A stretch of DNA of 23,755 nt, taken from the NCBI GenBank assembly GCA_019693395.1, contig JAAMXP010001161.1, positions 4,309 through 28,063 on the forward strand. The letters run 5' to 3'. A program made the position numbers and the translations under genes. Within the stretch, counting starts at the first letter, position 1, and every line of letters begins with the position of its first letter. This DNA comes from Ettlia oleoabundans (taxonomy: Eukaryota; Chlorophyta; Chlorophyceae; Chlamydomonadales). The notes beneath the pieces were generated by a model. It was not told the DNA's origin and searched no databases. It was given only the letters and a program-made list of their open reading frames with translations. Shown piece after piece: positions 20,001 through 23,755 of this stretch.

Positions 20001-22166
20001 GCAGCCACACAGCGCACAGAGGAACCAAAGCGGAGCAGGCTGTGCCACAGCCACTTTGCCAATTTGTTCCAGCTGCCCCTGCTGTCCCGTTCTATTTCCA
20101 CTGTCCTGGTGCTGCCCTGCCAGGTCTTCGTTGGCTGCGGGCTACGGCATGGCAGACAGACTACTGAGCTCTCTTCCTGTGCAGGGACGCGCTAGCTGTG
20201 GCACGCTTGCTCAATCGCACTTTGGTGCTGCCTACAAGTTGGTGCTGGTGTGACTACGACTGGACACCTCATGTTCTTGAAAGTTGTAAGATCAGGTAAG
20301 GCAGGATCTTGACTCCAAACAAACAATTATTGTGAGAGCGGCTTGTGATCTGGAGCTTGAACTGCTTGGACACCCATGGACTTATCTGAAATACAGAGGG
20401 AGTTGCAATAAAAATGCGAGCAGGTGTACTCTGCTCAAACCCATCCCTCTGTGTGTCCCGCCATCCTGGTCCGCTAATGCAGGGGGAGTGACCTGCGACT
20501 GCCATTTGAGTGCCCTGCTGACTTTGTGTTTCACATTCCTTACATGGAGCAGTACAATATTGATTTCCGCGTTCCTGGATTCCTTGATAACTCACAAGTA
20601 CGAAACAATGCCTGAATGGCATGAATTAGTGATGAGCAGCGGGATGGGGAGTGTGGCAAGCATCCTAACCTATCTTACTACAAGTGCCAATGCTGCTGCA
20701 GTTGTAGGATTGTGTGCTTGGCTATAGCTGCAAACAATAGAGATTCATATTCCTTCGACTTCTATAATGTGCATGGCACTACAGGTTCCTGAAGCAGTCA
20801 GGAGGTGGAAGGCAGAGGTACAAATGTTCCCAGTCAAGCCGGCTCTGCCGGCACAGGACGCCCTGGCCACTGCTGGGAGTCAGCCAGGAAGCGGCACGAT
20901 GTGTGCGCTATGGTTGCGCATGACGCAGTTGGAGTTAGTTGCTGCGCTTCAGCCTCTCAATCAAACTGCCGTACTGGTTCTCAGGTGGGTAAGCAGGTTA
21001 GCCGGCCTGGTACTGGGGTGCTTTCGCTCGCATCCCGGCATGTGCCCTTGCCTGTTCACTATGCAGTCAGCAGAGATTCGGCATGACCCTGCCCATCCTT
21101 CTGTGCTTGTTGGTGCTTGATTCAAGGGTTAAACAGCCTATGTGGACGCTGGTTTGATTTTATGAGCCAGGGTACCGGCAATAAGATAGGATACCATCTG
21201 CATTACAACTTAAGCATAGAAAGGCACCATGTTTGCCCACTTCCCCTTAATTTTCATCTCCTGCTCATCATCTCTGTGAACTGCCACCCAAGTTGGCCAA
21301 CTTGCCTGCTACTGTCCAAACTGAGCTACATCCCTTGGCTGTTGTGTGCAGAGACTTGCAGCCAGGGCTCTTGGAGGGGTTCGCTTCCCCTGCACAGCAG
21401 GCACCTTTTGATGCTCTGTTTAGCAACATCACGAAAGACCTTTACTGGTGAGAAGCTCAGTCTGTTGTCTGCCGCTTTACAGCCACTTTGTGCAATGCCC
21501 TGGCATGGCCCGTATTGCAGCAACTTGCAAGTCAGCCAACCACCAGCATTGCAAGCATCACAAGAGTGATACCCATTACCGCACGCGGCTGCGTGCCTCT
21601 GCGGTTGCGCCACTGTCAGTGGAATGTCTTGTTGCAATCTGTGTGCGGCACGCCCGCGGAAAGCAATGCAGCATTCGTCCCCTCCATGTTGGGTGCTGCT
21701 GGTGGCTTTTGCAGGTGCTGCGCTGCCCAGGCACCACATCCCACATGGAACGGCTTCCCTTATCAGCTGCCAAAGCCCTTTGGAGGTGCGTCTGGTTTGA
21801 GCTGCCGCTGCTCTTGCTCCTCTGCTGCCCTTGCAGCCTGCATTGGGGCATTACTGGTACCACACAATGCCCTGTTGCCTTTGTTCAACAGATTACTTCT
21901 ACCTGCAATGAGACTGTGTCTAGGGTGAACTTGCACATTGCACACAACTGACAGGCACAGGTGGTTGGCCCCTGACTTCTGCCTCCTGTCATGTCCCCGC
22001 TCTGCTTGCAGCCGGGTACTCTCCCTGGCAGCCCCCCGTGCTTCCGTTGCCCAATTATTGCGACCAAGTTGATGCAAAGACCAAGGAGTTTGTGTCCTAT
22101 GCCAACCATCCCTGCTCCTTTCTGAGGAATGCCACAGCAGCGGCCATTGCCGCGCAGCTGTCGTGA
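17048..22166 (+). CDS. GT77 glycosyltransferase, XEG113-like arabinosyltransferase (14 exons)
   Basis: Exons: 17048-17166, 17289-17667, 17826-17889, 18116-18204, 18372-18548, 18830-19044, 19299-19385, 19775-19963, 20185-20295, 20483-20597, 20785-20984, 21352-21447, 21715-21785, 22012-22166. All have GT-AG borders and consistent phases, giving 2067 nt (688 codons plus TGA). The N-terminus is short and basic, then a membrane anchor (MFGIMAVAMVVACVLQAQLLL), typical of type II Golgi enzymes. The catalytic part starts FITFGNSVFKDFISNWV. The DXD motif reads VVVSDSDTTWLGDPL, followed by FISTDCLS, RAFNTGVFAVRN, DQLALN, GKRARFREMGMW, LLNRTLVLP, FECPADFVF and a terminal YWCC block. This order matches plant XEG113 (family GT77; about 640 residues), which elongates arabinose chains on hydroxyproline of wall glycoproteins. 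Substrate here is inferred. Least certain is the acceptor of exon 2 (17289); upstream noncoding exons are possible. A TGTAA lies near 22546. Confidence 0.9.
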
Positions 22167-22971
22167 CAGTATCAGCCTAGATGGCACTGCTGGACCTGTG
22201 TTCCTTGTGCTGCACTCCTGCTTTGCAGTCGAACAATTAGTCCCCATTCCCATGCTTAATTTGTGAACGTTAATCCTTGGCATGAATCACTGCATGCTTT
22301 TGCCCCAAAGCCGTGGCCCCAACCCAGCCTAAGCAGTAGGGAAACAGACCGTAGTTGGTTGTATTCAACACCCTTTCCCAGCAACATGAGGCCCAGATTA
22401 CGCCAATTTATTTCATTCCGCTTTGGGATGGTTGAAGAGCTGTGGGAACACGGCTGACCCCAGCAGGTGCACAGTTCACTTAGGTGTGTGCTGGCAATCA
22501 AATTTCTGCATATTCAGCCTTCTCACCATGCCGACCAGCCTATTGTAAAAAGCTGGCCGTTTACCATTGCTGATGAAGCGGCATACGTTGCCAAAGCCAC
22601 CACTTGCTGCTCATTGACAGCGCAATGGCTCCTTACATTCCACTAGGACCTGCCAGTGCAGTGCCTGCTGTCAAGTGCGCTGCTTGCAGCGGCAGCTGCT
22701 GCTGCATGGCAGCATCTGGCCTGCTTCGTCACTTGCATCCCAAGCTTAACTGGCCAGTGGTTGTGACCTTACCGTGTGAGATAATTGTGGCAAATTGATA
22801 TGGCCAAAAGTCAGTCCTACGCCACAGTGGAATACCTCTCACATAACCAGCAAGAAGGAAGTGAAAAGGGTTCGCAGTGCGCGTACGACACACTGCATGC
22901 TAAAACACTGCCGAAAAGCGTGTGCGGCATTACCGCTTTCACTCCTTCTCGATATAAGGTTGGGATGCCAT
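22167..22971. other. convergent intergenic region between two GT77 genes
   Basis: About 800 bp between two facing stop codons. No gene was found. A plus-strand TGTAA occurs near 22546 and a minus-strand TGTAA near 22634, candidate polyadenylation signals for the left and right genes respectively; if both are used, the 3' ends do not overlap. Confidence 0.5.
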
Positions 22972-23571
22972 TTATGAGTGCGCAATCCTAGAATATCTAA
23001 ACTCGACGGACATTTGCAGCTGTACCGTGATGTTCTGCTCTTTGTGGTACCGCGCCACCTCCTCCTTCCGTCTGCAGCATGGGTAGGTTGAGGACAGGCA
23101 TGAATGCGACAGGAGGTGCTGTCTATGCACGACCTTAACACGTTTGCAGGTACAGATGTACTCCACGTATGGGATGCTGCGCGGTTTGCCAGCTAGCTGA
23201 CGAAGGTCTTGACCAGACACTGGTGATTCAATGCTATATCAGAAAGAAATTAACCACATGTTCTGCGTGCAGCTCAGCAAAACTCACCGGCAGCAGAAGA
23301 AGGTGTTAATGTGCTCCATCCGTTTGTCAAACTCCACAGCAGCCGTACCATTAGCAAAACCCCCATAGGCGCGTAGAGTGGAGCCCACCCCAACAAATGT
23401 TAGCCGCCACACTTTGTACCTGCTGTACTTGGATTCCAGCAGTGGCAGTAGTTGAGCATCAGTTAAACCGGGAGGCACAAGCACAAGCTTGCCACCGGAT
23501 GCCGACTGTCGCTCCCTGGTACAGTCGGCACAGTCCAGCTCTGCCGACGGCTGAATGGTGAGCACAGAATC
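22972..23571 (-). CDS. second GT77-type glycosyltransferase, 3' exons (partial at right edge)
   Basis: Minus-strand exon 23571-23288 (acceptor TTGCGACAG, donor GTGAGT, phase 2) joins to 23233-22972 (acceptor TTTCTGATATAG), ending in TAA at 22972-22974. The first exon contains GGKLVLVPPGLTDAQLLPLL, a Lys/Trp stretch (YKVWRLTFVGVG), then GGFANGTAAVEFDKRM and FFCCR. This is the same order as the C-terminal region of XEG113-type GT77 enzymes (hydrophobic strand, GF, R-rich helix, WCC). The last exon has AGKPRSIPYVEYIC and then an odd Cys/His-rich, basic tail. An unrecognised intron may lie there (GTACAT near 23168 to CTGCAG near 23082 would keep phase), so the terminal residues are uncertain. The gene starts beyond the right edge; 23572-23755 looks like intron. 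Confidence 0.68.
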
Positions 23572-23755
23572 CTGTCGCAAAGGAAGGCATGGCCGGGTAG
23601 GCAAGCCAAGGAAGCAGGCAGGAGGGAGGCAGATCAGCAGTATCTCTGGCGGCAAAGACGTGCCAAAGGAGTGGGCTGGTCGCAGTGAGCAGCTACGTGA
23701 TAAGGGGTGGGCAATGCCATGCAAATTCCCTTGCGAGCACTTGTAAGTAACGTGC

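Noticed and set aside
21448..21951. 167-codon plus-strand frame in the GT77 3' region
   Set aside because: Using acceptor 21715 gives the family YWCC block in the correct phase, so most of this frame is intron and out-of-frame reading.

Overview
The window looks like nuclear DNA of a green alga, probably chlorophyte. It has moderately GC-rich, widely spaced genes cut into many small exons by GT-AG introns of about 120-390 bp, plus possible TGTAA polyadenylation signals (the green-algal signal), microsatellites and LTR-retrotransposon remains. No bacterial operon structure, rRNA, tRNA or CRISPR array was seen. The organism call is an inference. All exon models were built by eye from frame, phase and GT/AG sites.

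Layout. (1) 1-3.6 kb: a plus-strand gene of unknown function with an acidic, disordered region and a hydrophobic C-terminus (four exons chained, 1746-3577), and coding-like but unresolved sequence at 414-773. (2) 3.7-5.98 kb: a (GTGC)21 plus GA-rich compound microsatellite, then sequence without a supportable gene. (3) 5.99-13.01 kb: two direct LTR copies about 6.3 kb apart. Between them, all on the minus strand, lie a decayed Ty3/gypsy-like gag with a CCHC zinc knuckle, a broken retropepsin, a 484-codon ORF of unknown function, and then a five-exon, intron-bearing reading frame with intact splice phases. No reverse transcriptase, RNase H or integrase core is visible. (4) 13.0-16.9 kb: repeat-rich intergenic DNA with AATGGG/CCCATT foldback-type sequences and a Gln/Ala-rich broken frame. 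(5) 17.05-22.17 kb: a complete 14-exon plus-strand gene for a GT77-family glycosyltransferase of the XEG113 type (688 codons). (6) 22.97 kb to the right edge: the 3' end of a convergent minus-strand GT77 relative.

The two GT77 genes probably act in the Golgi on cell-wall glycoprotein arabinosylation, as their plant relatives do. The main puzzle is the LTR-bounded segment: a gag-pro element with no polymerase whose interior holds an unspliced, intron-containing gene in the same orientation as gag.
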